Below are positions 1 through 7,664 of a stretch of DNA of 64,000 nucleotides, in pieces; position 1 is the first letter of the stretch; each line of letters begins with the position of its first letter. Made by a program: the position numbers and the translations under genes. The notes below the pieces were generated by a model that saw only the letters and a list, made by a program, of their open reading frames with translations, made no database searches and was not told where the DNA came from. The DNA comes from CAYLJJ01 sp964384025 (lineage in GTDB: Bacteria; Myxococcota_A; Bradymonadia; UBA7976; UBA1532): assembly GCA_964384025.1 (NCBI GenBank), contig CAYLJJ010000019.1, positions 1 through 64,000 on the forward strand, written 5' to 3'.

Positions 1-1169
1 CCCTGAGCTGCTCCGCTCCCTGTATCACTGAGGAGACCGGGCTCAGCGAGGGCTGCGCTCTCTGTCACGGAGAGTTGATCCTCTGTAGCATTGAGCGTTG
101 TCTCTCCCAGTGCATCGGTGGTCTCAACGAAGAGTGCATTCAGTGCCAACATGAGGCGGGCTGTATCGGCGCCTTTTCAGAGTGCAGCGGAGAGCAACCT
201 CCTCCGCCTCCTATAGAAGCTTGCCAGGGTGAAGCTGACCAAAGGCTCCTGGAGAACTCAGAGCAGCTCTCTGATCAGATCGCTCAATGTGGCGTCAGCT
301 GTGTCCAGGATCCAGATCCTCTGAGCTGCTCCACTCCCTGTATCACCGAGGAGACCGGGCTCAGCGAGGACTGCGCTCTCTGCCACGGAGAGTTGATCCT
401 CTGTAGCATCGAACGTTGCTTGCCCCAATGTATCGCTGGCTTGAGCCCAGAGTGTATCCAATGCCAGCAGGAGACAGGCTGCGTAGAAGCCTTCTCAGAG
501 TGCAGTGGAGTGCGATCTCCCGCGCCTCCGCCCCCCATAGAAGCCTGCCTCAATGAAAGAGATCAACAGGTCTTAGAAGATCACAACTTGGATCTCATGG
601 CTTTGGCTCAGGGCTGCGGCATGGAGTGTCTGGCTGAAGGAGATCCAGGCTGCTCCACCCGATGCATCATCGAAGGCAGTGGGCTCAGTGAAGAGTGTGC
701 AGGTTGCTATACCGGTTTGCTCTCCTGCGGGATAGACAATTGCCTGAACGAATGTCTGTCGGGTCCCAGCCCTGGTTGTCACGAGTGCCAAGCGCAGAGC
801 GGCTGTACGGATGCCTTCTCCAGTTGCAGCGGCCTGCCCCTCATTCCAGCCCCAGGGGCTTGTCAAGGTTCAACAGATCAGGAGATCCTTCAGGATCCCG
901 TGGGGGTCGCCAATGAGAGCTTCTCCTGCGCCCTCCAATGCCTAGAGGCGCCTGAAGAGTGTCAGCCCTGTATTATAGAGAGCACAGGGCTGAGTGAAGC
1001 TTGCTCTCTCTGTCAGGTTGAGCTGATCGGCTGCTCGGTGGACAACTGCTTGTCCCCTTGTCTGCAAGGTTTCAGCCCTGAGTGTGTGCAGTGCCAGGAG
1101 GAGAGCGGCTGTCTTCGGGCCTTCTCCGAATGCAGTGGAGAGTATCCTCCACCCGATCCAGAGCGCTAG
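1..1169 (+). CDS. Cys-rich tandem-repeat protein, 5' end outside window
   Basis: The reading frame is already open at the left edge, so this is the C-terminal part of a longer protein that ends with TAG at 1167-1169. The visible part holds about three and a half repeats of roughly 100-106 residues. Each has a conserved core with GLSE, paired CxxC cysteines, CSI or CSV/D, CL..C, EC..CQ...GC and AF(S)ECSG, followed by a proline-rich spacer. The high cysteine content and even spacing suggest a secreted, disulfide-stabilised or metal-binding surface protein, as is common in Myxococcota. The first two units are nearly identical at DNA level (offset 318 bp), which points to recent tandem duplication. 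I do not recognise a named family. Two units contain CxxCH, but the other units replace the His, so a c-type cytochrome is unlikely. The signal sequence, if any, lies outside the window. Confidence 0.8.
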   Translation, partial: LSCSAPCITEETGLSEGCALCHGELILCSIERCLSQCIGGLNEECIQCQHEAGCIGAFSECSGEQPPPPPIEACQGEADQRLLENSEQLSDQIAQCGVSCVQDPDPLSCSTPCITEETGLSEDCALCHGELILCSIERCLPQCIAGLSPECIQCQQETGCVEAFSECSGVRSPAPPPPIEACLNERDQQVLEDHNLDLMALAQGCGMECLAEGDPGCSTRCIIEGSGLSEECAGCYTGLLSCGIDNCLNECLSGPSPGCHECQAQSGCTDAFSSCSGLPLIPAPGACQGSTDQEILQDPVGVANESFSCALQCLEAPEECQPCIIESTGLSEACSLCQVELIGCSVDNCLSPCLQGFSPECVQCQEESGCLRAFSECSGEYPPPDPER

Positions 1170-1272
1170 AGCCCCTCCCCTCAAACCCCACACTCTTCTC
1201 CTGAACAAAAAGCCTGTATTTGCCAGGGGTTCTGAGCCCCCAAATCTTGAAGTAAAAAAGCTGAGATTCGAC

Positions 1273-1306
1273 TCGACATCTGTACAGGATCGTGTATTCT
1301 GTACAG
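1273..1306 (+). promoter_or_regulatory. Candidate promoter with two CTGTACAG palindromes upstream of the cinA-thpR-recA run
   Basis: A -35-like TCGACA (1273-1278) and a -10-like TATTCT (1295-1300) are separated by 16 bp. Two identical 8-bp perfect palindromes CTGTACAG lie at 1280-1287 (in the spacer) and 1299-1306 (overlapping the -10 end), 19 bp apart centre to centre. This geometry fits a repressor operator. Because the downstream run ends in recA, a LexA-type SOS operator is the natural guess, but the motif is not one of the LexA boxes I know from Deltaproteobacteria. Seen: the motifs. Inferred: the function. Confidence 0.45.
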
Positions 1307-1325
1307 GTCCTTTTAAGAGGTGGCC

Positions 1326-1829
1326 TTGAGCACAAAATTCCCTGGTGAAGCCCTGATCAAACATCCAGATCTTCCAGAAAAAGTGCTTGATCTTTTTCGC
1401 CTAAGAGGGATCAGTCTGGGGTGTGCAGAGAGCTGCACGGGAGGACTCTTGGGAGCCCGGATCACAGCCCTTTCTGGCGCTTCGGAGATCTTCTGGGGCG
1501 GGATCATCTCCTACGCCAATTCAGTTAAGGAAGAGCTCTTAGGGGTCCCCGCTGAGATCATCAAGAGAGAGGGCGCTGTGAGCGAGCCCTGCGCGCAAGC
1601 GATGGCTCTGGGTGCTCGGAAGCTCCTTGGGGTGGACTGGGCCATCTCCATCACGGGGATCGCAGGCCCTGGTGGAGGTAGTCCTCAAAAACCTGTGGGT
1701 ACGGTCTGTTTCGCCTTTGCTGGCCCTGAGGCGCTCTGGAGCTTTCGACGCCTACTCCTAGGTGATCGCGTTGAGATTCGCAACAGCGCGGTTTGCTTTG
1801 CATTGGCAGCTCTTTTGGAGGCCCTATGA
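1326..1829 (+). CDS. CinA C-terminal domain protein (nicotinamide-nucleotide amidase type)
   Basis: Stand-alone CinA C-terminal domain of about 167 residues, the PncC type that deamidates nicotinamide mononucleotide in pyridine-nucleotide salvage. Visible family motifs are AESCTGGLLGARIT near the N terminus, WGGIISYANSVK, GAVSEPCA and the glycine-rich SITGIAGPGGG. The N-terminal MoCF-like half of full CinA is absent. Start choice: AAGAGG at 1315-1320 sits 5 nt before TTG at 1326, whereas the GTG at 1320 would overlap that ribosome site, so TTG is preferred. The stop overlaps the next start (CTATGA), so translation is coupled to the ThpR-like gene and then recA. A cinA-recA neighbourhood is known in several bacteria and links this gene to DNA uptake or repair regulons by context only. 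Confidence 0.88.
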   Translation: MSTKFPGEALIKHPDLPEKVLDLFRLRGISLGCAESCTGGLLGARITALSGASEIFWGGIISYANSVKEELLGVPAEIIKREGAVSEPCAQAMALGARKLLGVDWAISITGIAGPGGGSPQKPVGTVCFAFAGPEALWSFRRLLLGDRVEIRNSAVCFALAALLEAL

Positions 1830-2512
1830 GGCTGCGCTCCTACTTGGGGATTTCACTCCCCAAGAACGCCGTCAACTACCTAGTTCGAGCGCAGCGAGAA
1901 CTGCACAAGATCGCAAAAGAGCGCAAGCTTTCTATCGAGCCACTTGAGCGCAGCCTACTCCTCTTGCCTCTAGATGATCTCGGAGAGGTTCTCCTGGAGT
2001 CTCTAGAAGCTGTGGATTTGGCGATGCAACGAGTGGTTTGTGAGCAAGCCCCCTTCAGTCTACACGTGGAGGGCTTGGGTGGTACCCCAGATGCGAGACG
2101 CCCTCGCATCATCTGGGCTCGTGTTGAAGCTTCAGAGGCTCTGTTGAGCCTAAGAGAGCGCCTTCATCTGGCGCTCAAAATCTACGGTTTTGAGTTAGAG
2201 CCGGGGAGCTATCTCCCTCAACTCCCTCTCGCTCGGGTTCCCTCAGGCTTTGGACCCTTGCCTGAAGAGTTTCAACTCAAACTGCGCTTTCGGGTGGAGG
2301 CTTTAAGCCTCTTTATTCCCAACAAGCAGCGTCGAGGAGCTCGGTTTCGGGTAGGACTTCGACGCGCCCTTGGCCATTCGGCGGAGAACCCTCACCCCTC
2401 TTCTTGGCTTGAGGAGACGAAGGCAGGGATCGACGCGAGGCTCGATGAGATCTTGAATGTCTCATCTGAGCAGAGAAGCCGCTCCAAACAACAACTCGAT
2501 CAGAGGAGATAA
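1826..2512 (+). CDS. ThpR/LigT-like 2H phosphodiesterase fold protein lacking both catalytic HxT motifs
   Basis: 228-residue protein with the layout of RNA 2',3'-cyclic phosphodiesterase (ThpR, formerly LigT, 2'-5' RNA ligase): N-terminal RSYLGISLP, a central domain and a C-terminal strand ALSLFIPN. The two catalytic HxT motifs that define the 2H family are replaced. The first site reads E41-R-S43 in PLERSLLLLPL, and the second reads Q132-L-P134 in LPQLPLARV. The protein is therefore predicted to be catalytically dead, perhaps an RNA-binding or structural paralogue. The start is the ATG overlapping the cinA stop, with GGAG at 1817-1820 five bases upstream; longer in-frame starts would run into cinA. 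The C-terminal tail of about 50 residues is charged and Ser/Arg-rich. It is followed at once by recA, so co-transcription is very likely. Confidence 0.8.
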   Translation: MRLRSYLGISLPKNAVNYLVRAQRELHKIAKERKLSIEPLERSLLLLPLDDLGEVLLESLEAVDLAMQRVVCEQAPFSLHVEGLGGTPDARRPRIIWARVEASEALLSLRERLHLALKIYGFELEPGSYLPQLPLARVPSGFGPLPEEFQLKLRFRVEALSLFIPNKQRRGARFRVGLRRALGHSAENPHPSSWLEETKAGIDARLDEILNVSSEQRSRSKQQLDQRR

Positions 2513-2516
2513 GACC

Positions 2517-3569
2517 ATGGCAAAAAAGAAAGAAAAGAACATGATCAACGAGAGAGAGCGGGCCATATCTCTGGCGGTGAGCGCCATCGAGAAGCAGTTT
2601 GGTAAGGGCGCGATCATGTGCCTGGGTGAGGATGAGGCTCAATATGATGCTCCTGCGATCTCCAGCGGCAGCACAGGTCTAGATATCGCGCTTGGGATCG
2701 GCGGCTATGCTCGCGGTCGGGTAATCGAAATCTATGGTCCAGAGTCCAGCGGTAAGACCACCCTGACCCTTCACGCCATCGCAGAGGCACAGAAGATGGG
2801 GGGCCTCGCCGCCTTTGTCGATGCCGAGCATGCTCTAGATCTGAACTATGCTCGAAACCTCGGAGTGAAGGTGGACGAGCTGCTCATCTCTCAGCCCGAT
2901 ACAGGTGAGCAGGCCCTGGAGATCGCCGATATGTTGGTGCGATCAGGGGCTCTGGATATGCTGGTGATCGACTCTGTTGCCGCCCTGGTGCCTAGAGCGG
3001 AGCTTGAAGGAGATATGGGAGACAGCCATGTGGGTCTTCAGGCCCGGTTGATGTCTCAAGCGCTCAGGAAACTTACCGGCAGCATCCATCGCAGTCGTAC
3101 CTCAGTCTTTTTCATCAACCAGATCCGCATGAAGATCGGGGTGATGTTTGGCAGCCCTGAGACTACATCAGGAGGCAATGCGCTCAAATTCTACGCCAGT
3201 CAACGTGTCGACATCCGCCGCATCGGTGCCATCAAGGGCTCTGACCAGATTCTGGGCAACCGTACTCGTTGTAAGGTGGTCAAGAATAAGCTGGCGCCTC
3301 CCTTCCGCGAGGCGGAATTTGACATCATGTATGGTGAGGGCATCAGCATCGCAGGGGAGCTGCTGGATCTGGGGGTCGCGGCAGATATCGTCAACAAATC
3401 TGGGGCTTGGTACAGCTATGAGGGGGAGCGGATCGGCCAGGGTCGAGAAAACTCCAAACGCTTCCTGTTGGAGAACCGAACCATGATGGATTCGATCCAA
3501 GCGAGGGTCTTGACACATCACGGTATCAATCGTCCTGTGCCCTCCTCTGCTGAAGGAAGCAAGGAGTAG
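2517..3569 (+). CDS. recA: RecA recombinase
   Basis: Full-length RecA of 350 residues, the ATP-dependent strand-exchange protein that also triggers LexA self-cleavage. The Walker A motif is GPESSGKT at residues 74-81. Further hallmarks are VDAEHALD, the IDSVAALVPRAE segment, the GDSHVGLQARLMSQALRKL stretch before loop L1, and FINQIRMKIGVMFGSPETT with the conserved GGNALKFYAS of loop L2. The start is the ATG at 2517, with GAGGAG at 2503-2508 placed within the end of the preceding gene; an upstream in-frame ATG inside thpR has no such site. A minor oddity is GAIMCLGEDE, where most RecA proteins have MRLG. It probably shares the promoter at 1273-1306, and may also have one inside the upstream genes. 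No recX follows. Confidence 0.98.
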   Translation: MAKKKEKNMINERERAISLAVSAIEKQFGKGAIMCLGEDEAQYDAPAISSGSTGLDIALGIGGYARGRVIEIYGPESSGKTTLTLHAIAEAQKMGGLAAFVDAEHALDLNYARNLGVKVDELLISQPDTGEQALEIADMLVRSGALDMLVIDSVAALVPRAELEGDMGDSHVGLQARLMSQALRKLTGSIHRSRTSVFFINQIRMKIGVMFGSPETTSGGNALKFYASQRVDIRRIGAIKGSDQILGNRTRCKVVKNKLAPPFREAEFDIMYGEGISIAGELLDLGVAADIVNKSGAWYSYEGERIGQGRENSKRFLLENRTMMDSIQARVLTHHGINRPVPSSAEGSKE

Positions 3570-3612
3570 AGTAGAGGTTTGATCTTGCTCTCTCTGGTGC
3601 TAACCTGCCCAG

Positions 3613-4716
3613 GTGATTGATCTCGAATCCGTTCTTAAAGTCGCCGTTCAGGGCAAAGCCTCAGACGTTCACCTCAAGGTCGGCCTTCCTCCCCTTTTTC
3701 GGCTCAAGGGGGGCTTGGTGCCCCTCCGCAACGCATCTCGTATCCACGCGGAGGAGATGGAGCTGCTTTTAACAGAGATCGCCAGTGAAGAGCAGCTCAG
3801 GCACCTACACCGTGAACGGGAGTTGGATTTCTCTTACTCTCTGCGAAATCTGGGGCGCTTTAGAGCCAATGCCTTCTTTCAAAAGGGGGTGTTGGGCTTG
3901 GTCCTGCGCATCATCACCAACGAGGTGCTCTCCGTCTCAGAGTTAGGTTTGCCTCCTGTGTTGGAGAAGATCGCTCTGGAGAACCGGGGCCTTGTTCTAG
4001 TGACAGGGGCTACCGGCTCAGGAAAAAGCACCACGCTGGCTGCCCTTATCCAACATATCAACCTCCAACGCTCTAAACATATCCTCACCGTTGAAGATCC
4101 CATCGAGTATATCTTTCGGGACAAACGCAGCATCATCAATCAGCGTGAGGTGGGGGATGACACGCTGAGCTTCTCTAAGGCTCTCCGCGCAGCCTTAAGG
4201 CAAGATCCAGATGTGATCCTTGTCGGAGAGATGCGCGATAAGGAGACCATCGAGACCGCTCTGGTCGCGGCAGAGACGGGGCACTTGGTCCTCAGTACAC
4301 TACACACTTTAGATGCTCCCGACAGCGTGAACCGTATCGTGGGGGTCTATCCACCCTACCAGCATGCTCAGATTCGGATCGCTCTCGCTACGGTCCTCAA
4401 GGCGGTGATCAGCCAACGCCTGATCAAGCGAGCAGACAATCGCGGACGGGTCCCTGCGATGGAGATCATGATCAATACAGGGCGGGTGCGAGAGCTCCTT
4501 CAAGAGGAGGCGGGGATGCTTCAACTCCGAGAGACCATCGCGGCGGGCTTCCACAGCTATGGAATGCAGACCTTTGATCAATCTCTTATGCAGCATTTGA
4601 AGCGTGGTCTAATCACTCAAGAAGAGGCCCTAAAACAGAGCAGCAACCCCGATGACTTCCTGTTGAGATTACAGGGCATCGAGGGAGCTGGCTCCAATTG
4701 GGAGGCTTTTGAATGA
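3613..4716 (+). CDS. pilT: Type IV pilus retraction ATPase PilT
   Basis: 367-residue PilT-family hexameric ATPase that depolymerises type IV pili at the inner membrane. Visible are the N-terminal SDVHLKVG motif, Walker A GATGSGKST (residues 132-140), the Asp box around EDPIEYIF, Walker B in DPDVILVGEMRD (about 198-209), and the His box GHLVLSTLHT (about 223-232). The AIRNLIRE motif characteristic of many PilT proteins is only loosely kept as GRVRELLQEE. The start is GTG at 3613 with a poor ribosome site; no better start is seen. Type IV pili and PilT drive social or twitching motility in Myxococcota, which fits the gliding-type operon at the other end of the window. The stop overlaps the next gene's ATG. 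Confidence 0.93.
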   Translation: MIDLESVLKVAVQGKASDVHLKVGLPPLFRLKGGLVPLRNASRIHAEEMELLLTEIASEEQLRHLHRERELDFSYSLRNLGRFRANAFFQKGVLGLVLRIITNEVLSVSELGLPPVLEKIALENRGLVLVTGATGSGKSTTLAALIQHINLQRSKHILTVEDPIEYIFRDKRSIINQREVGDDTLSFSKALRAALRQDPDVILVGEMRDKETIETALVAAETGHLVLSTLHTLDAPDSVNRIVGVYPPYQHAQIRIALATVLKAVISQRLIKRADNRGRVPAMEIMINTGRVRELLQEEAGMLQLRETIAAGFHSYGMQTFDQSLMQHLKRGLITQEEALKQSSNPDDFLLRLQGIEGAGSNWEAFE

Positions 4717-6185
4717 TCCGAGCCTTCTCTCTTTTGCTGCTGCTCGGTCTTGGTGGTGCTCAGGCGCGGCTCTCCCGTGTCACCATCGCCGACTTTACAG
4801 GTCCAGGGGCCAAGAAGCGGGGCATTGGGAAATTTCAGGGGGCGCTCAAGCGCGCAGGACCGATAGAGATTCAAAGCACCCGGGGGTTTAAACTTAGGGC
4901 CAAAAGGATGCGTTTGACGCGGCGCCTTCCCAGGGATCCAGAGGCCCTCATCGACATCGCTGCAGAGCTGAATCTGGATCTCATCATCTACCTCTTTAGC
5001 CATAGAGTGAGGAGGCGCTCTAAAGATCGCCTCCTTGAAGTGGTGGTCTACTCGGGGAGAGATGGTCGGGTATTGGGAGAACATGAAATTAAGGTCAGAC
5101 GAGGACGCTACTCTGGCGAGATCTGGCGGGAGGCTGCAGAGGCAGTGGTCGATGTTTTGCCTAGAGAGGAGACCCCGGCGGGGGGGGGGGGGGGGGGCGC
5201 GCGCGGCCGGCGGGCGGGGGGGGGGCGCGCGGGGGCTGGGGTCGCTGTTTCGCCTAGCCCGGACCCCCCCCCCCCCCCCCCAGACCCCCCCCCACGCCGC
5301 CAAGAGCATCAAACACGACCCTATTACGATGATCCTGAGCCAGTCCCTGTTCCTGTTGAAGATCCTCAACCCCTGGAGCCTCGAGGAGAGGCGCGCTTTC
5401 CTCTTCTGCGTCTACACGGGGGTCTCTTATTCCTGGCACGTAGCTTTAAATATGATCTGGAGTATAGCCGCCCAGGACAGGAGGAGCCCTTTGAGGCCAG
5501 CATCGACTATGGCTCCTCCCTGGTTCCCGGCTTCGTCCTAGATACCGAATTGTATCCTCTTAATGGGGTCTTGGGGCCTGCTGGACAAGGGATAGGCTTA
5601 GGGTTTCGCTATGAGAAGGTCTTTCTCTCCACCCAACGAGAGGTTGAGTTGGAGGGAGGAGGCACAGAGAGTGAGCTGATGAACACCCAACACTCTCACC
5701 TCCTGTTCAGGCTGCTCTATGCCTACCGCTTTGGGCCTCAGAGCAGCAGCGCTCCTGAGATCAATCTTCAGTTAGGGGTGGGTTTCCTTAGCTTCCTCAC
5801 CGACGACAACGATGAATATAAGGGCGCCGATTATAGATACTTCAGTGAGGGTCTGGAGGCCTATATTCCCTTGGGCAGCCCCTTCTTTGCGTTGGATATT
5901 GGACTGGCTCTGCTTCAAGCCGATCTGGGAGAGAGTGTAGAGGAGTTGGGAGGAGCAGCCAGCACCTCAGGATATCGCCTCTATTTTGGGTTTGGCTCTG
6001 AGCTGGGAGGAGGGCTCTCTTTACGAGGGGGTGTAGATTACAAAAGCTTGAGCAGCGAGGTCTCTGGTCGAGGGCGACAGTATGGCGCCAGCGCAAATGA
6101 GCTTGCCTCTGAGCACGGTCGCACGGGAACAGAGGCTGAAGACAGCTATCTGAGCATCTGCATTATGGGGGGGTATCTGTTTTGA
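4713..6185 (+). CDS. Predicted secreted barrel-like protein with Gly/Pro homopolymer linker
   Basis: 490-residue protein of unknown function. It starts at an ATG overlapping the pilT stop (ATGA) and has a signal peptide of about 18 residues ending in AQA. The N-terminal 150 residues form a small domain (RVTIADFTGPG, DLIIYLFSH, VVVYSGRDG) that resembles periplasmic TolB-N-like or FlgO-like modules, which is a weak guess. The middle is low complexity: poly-Gly, Arg/Gly, then poly-Pro, encoded by extreme G and C runs. The C-terminal 270 residues alternate polar and hydrophobic positions (YRLYFGFGSELGGGLSLRGG) and end in GGYLF, consistent with an outer-membrane beta-barrel with a terminal Phe. 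Co-translation with pilT may mean a link to pili or the envelope. The homopolymer segment could carry assembly errors. Confidence 0.7.
   Translation: MIRAFSLLLLLGLGGAQARLSRVTIADFTGPGAKKRGIGKFQGALKRAGPIEIQSTRGFKLRAKRMRLTRRLPRDPEALIDIAAELNLDLIIYLFSHRVRRRSKDRLLEVVVYSGRDGRVLGEHEIKVRRGRYSGEIWREAAEAVVDVLPREETPAGGGGGGARGRRAGGGRAGAGVAVSPSPDPPPPPPDPPPRRQEHQTRPYYDDPEPVPVPVEDPQPLEPRGEARFPLLRLHGGLLFLARSFKYDLEYSRPGQEEPFEASIDYGSSLVPGFVLDTELYPLNGVLGPAGQGIGLGFRYEKVFLSTQREVELEGGGTESELMNTQHSHLLFRLLYAYRFGPQSSSAPEINLQLGVGFLSFLTDDNDEYKGADYRYFSEGLEAYIPLGSPFFALDIGLALLQADLGESVEELGGAASTSGYRLYFGFGSELGGGLSLRGGVDYKSLSSEVSGRGRQYGASANELASEHGRTGTEAEDSYLSICIMGGYLF
5180..5293 (+). repeat. Mirrored poly-G / poly-C low-complexity tract
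   Basis: The tract holds 18 consecutive G (5180-5197), a CG-rich stretch, 10 G (5216-5225), about 40 bp of ordinary sequence, 18 C (5264-5281) and 9 C (5285-5293). The two 18-mers are inverted repeats and could form a hairpin or G-quadruplex structures. The tract lies inside the open frame of the barrel-like protein, which stays open through it. It may be a slippage-prone contingency tract or an assembly or sequencing artefact. Confidence 0.8.
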
Positions 6186-6646
6186 GCAAGGAGCCTATGT
6201 CGAGGCTTCAGCCCCTCATCGATGAGTTAGGCGCTGATTTGGTAGAGGAGTACGCTTGGTATCTTCCCTTCTCTTGGGAAGAGGCAGAGGGGCTCCTCAA
6301 TGAGTTGCTGAAGGAAACAGTTCGTCTAAAGAAGGTACCTTCAGCAGAACTTAAAGAGCAAAGCCACGAATCACCAGTCTCTGAACCGCCTGCTCTCGAA
6401 CCATCCGTCTCTGAACCACCTATTTCTGAACCATCTGCTCCTGAGCCAGCTATTCCCAAACGGGAGAAGCTCAATGATGAGGTGGATGATGCAGAGGAAA
6501 TGGCCTATCTGAGAAGCTACGAAGAGGGTCGCCTACCCAAACGCAGCACAGCCCGTCCTCAGAGAACAGAGGTTTTCACCCCCCTCTTTGATTTGGAAGA
6601 TGATGAAGGGGGAGGGCTTTCTCTCTTTGGAGAAGAGGATTTTTAA
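6182..6646 (+). CDS. Small acidic protein with SEP-type pentad repeats
   Basis: 154-residue hypothetical protein. It may start at TTG 6182, overlapping the previous stop, or at ATG 6197, which follows AAGGAG at 6188-6193 by only 3 bases. The first 60 residues are helical and acidic (LIDELGADLVEEYAWYLPFSWEEAEGL). The middle is a run of 5-residue repeats of the type SEPPA/SEPPI/SEPSA, encoded by 15-bp imperfect DNA repeats (about 6377-6460). The C terminus is very acidic and ends GGLSLFGEEDF. There is no signal peptide or membrane segment, so it is probably cytoplasmic. It is co-oriented with the barrel-like gene. No family is recognised. Confidence 0.65.
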   Translation: MSKEPMSRLQPLIDELGADLVEEYAWYLPFSWEEAEGLLNELLKETVRLKKVPSAELKEQSHESPVSEPPALEPSVSEPPISEPSAPEPAIPKREKLNDEVDDAEEMAYLRSYEEGRLPKRSTARPQRTEVFTPLFDLEDDEGGGLSLFGEEDF

Positions 6647-6695
6647 GAATCTGAGAGTTCAGTACTGTGTAGAGCATACATTCCTTTATAGCTGT

Positions 6696-7487
6696 TTAAA
6701 AATGCAGCCCCAACTCAGCCGAAGCACCTGTGAGATCTGCGTTGAGGGCTTCGGAATTCTCCTCATAGATGAGGTGTTGCCAGCGATAACCCAGGCCGAT
6801 ATACAAGTTAGGAGACAATGGCCAGAAGCGCAGCCGACCTTCGAGGTCATACCACTCATCCCCATCATTGATGATGCTCGAAGCCAACAGCTCAAACGAG
6901 ATCCAGCACCAGGGCTGGCTTCTCAACTCCAGATGCCCCATCGGAATCAAGGGTACCTTAAGATCATCGGTTTGGCTAAGCCTGCGATGAAGCGCTGAAA
7001 TCTTTATTTCAGCGTCTAAACTACGGAGGCTTAGGCCCAATTTGACATCTGCAAACTGGTGTTTGAATAGGCTATAGTATAAACTCAATTCATAAATCTC
7101 AATACTAAGCGTTGTATTGACGATGAGACCCTGGTCAAATCTCGTATTTTGGTAGATCAACTCCTCATCAAGCGTCTTAAATCCCTCTCCATTGATTGTG
7201 CTATAGGTTAAACTGAAATCAGGCAACCAAAGCACACGGTGCTCAAAGCGTATAAGAAAACCTAGATCGCTCTGAGGTTCAATCCCAAGGTCCTCATCGA
7301 AGCTGCTCTTACGCTCCTCCTCTTTGAACGTGCCTGAGAGGCTGTGACGCCAAAGGGAGAGTCCCAGCTCCAAATCAATATTTGAGACCTTGGGACGTTC
7401 ATAAGGGCGCGCGGGGCGATCGCGATCATCCGCTGAGGCGGGGGGACAAAGCACAAAGAGGAGGAGGATGGGGGCAGGGGATCTCAA
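6696..7487 (-). CDS. Predicted outer-membrane beta-barrel protein
   Basis: 263 residues with a signal peptide (MRSPAPILLLFVLCPPASA). The mature part is made of alternating amphipathic strands (LIRFEHRVLWLPDFSLTYS, IEIYELSLYYSLF, LYIGLGYRW) and ends in GLHF with a C-terminal Phe, as expected for a Bam-inserted outer-membrane barrel. The pattern resembles the TIGR04219-type outer-membrane proteins, although I cannot confirm this. The start is TTG at 7487 with GAGGAG at 7491-7496 just upstream on this strand; no ATG is available nearby. It converges with the acidic-repeat gene. A promoter candidate lies at 7531-7558. Confidence 0.72.
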   Translation of the reverse strand: MRSPAPILLLFVLCPPASADDRDRPARPYERPKVSNIDLELGLSLWRHSLSGTFKEEERKSSFDEDLGIEPQSDLGFLIRFEHRVLWLPDFSLTYSTINGEGFKTLDEELIYQNTRFDQGLIVNTTLSIEIYELSLYYSLFKHQFADVKLGLSLRSLDAEIKISALHRRLSQTDDLKVPLIPMGHLELRSQPWCWISFELLASSIINDGDEWYDLEGRLRFWPLSPNLYIGLGYRWQHLIYEENSEALNADLTGASAELGLHF

Positions 7488-7530
7488 GCGCTCCTCACAG
7501 GGTTATCATCTGGATCTCTTTATTCTCTAT

Positions 7531-7558
7531 AATATAGCTGCACCACTCACAGATACAA
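7531..7558 (-). promoter_or_regulatory. Candidate promoter for the outer-membrane protein gene
   Basis: Read on the minus strand there is TTGTAT (7558-7553), a 16-bp spacer and TATATT (7536-7531), about 45 bp before the TTG start at 7487. The 7488-7664 gap is A+T-rich and shows nothing else that I can support. Confidence 0.35.
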
Positions 7559-7664
7559 CGCAATATTTTTTAGAAAAGCAGCGGTTATAGTGTTCTAGAT
7601 ATTAACATCCAGTCTATAGAGGAATAAGAGTTGCTTCCTCGCGAAAACATTGAAATATCATCCC

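Noticed and set aside
45..410. CxxCH (CALCH) motifs as c-type heme sites
   Set aside because: Only two of the repeat units have the His; the others have CAGCY or CSLCQ, and the protein is generally Cys-rich.
1226..1240. GGGGTTCTGAGCCCC as an intrinsic terminator after the Cys-rich gene
   Set aside because: The stem is short with a 3-base loop and no T-run follows.
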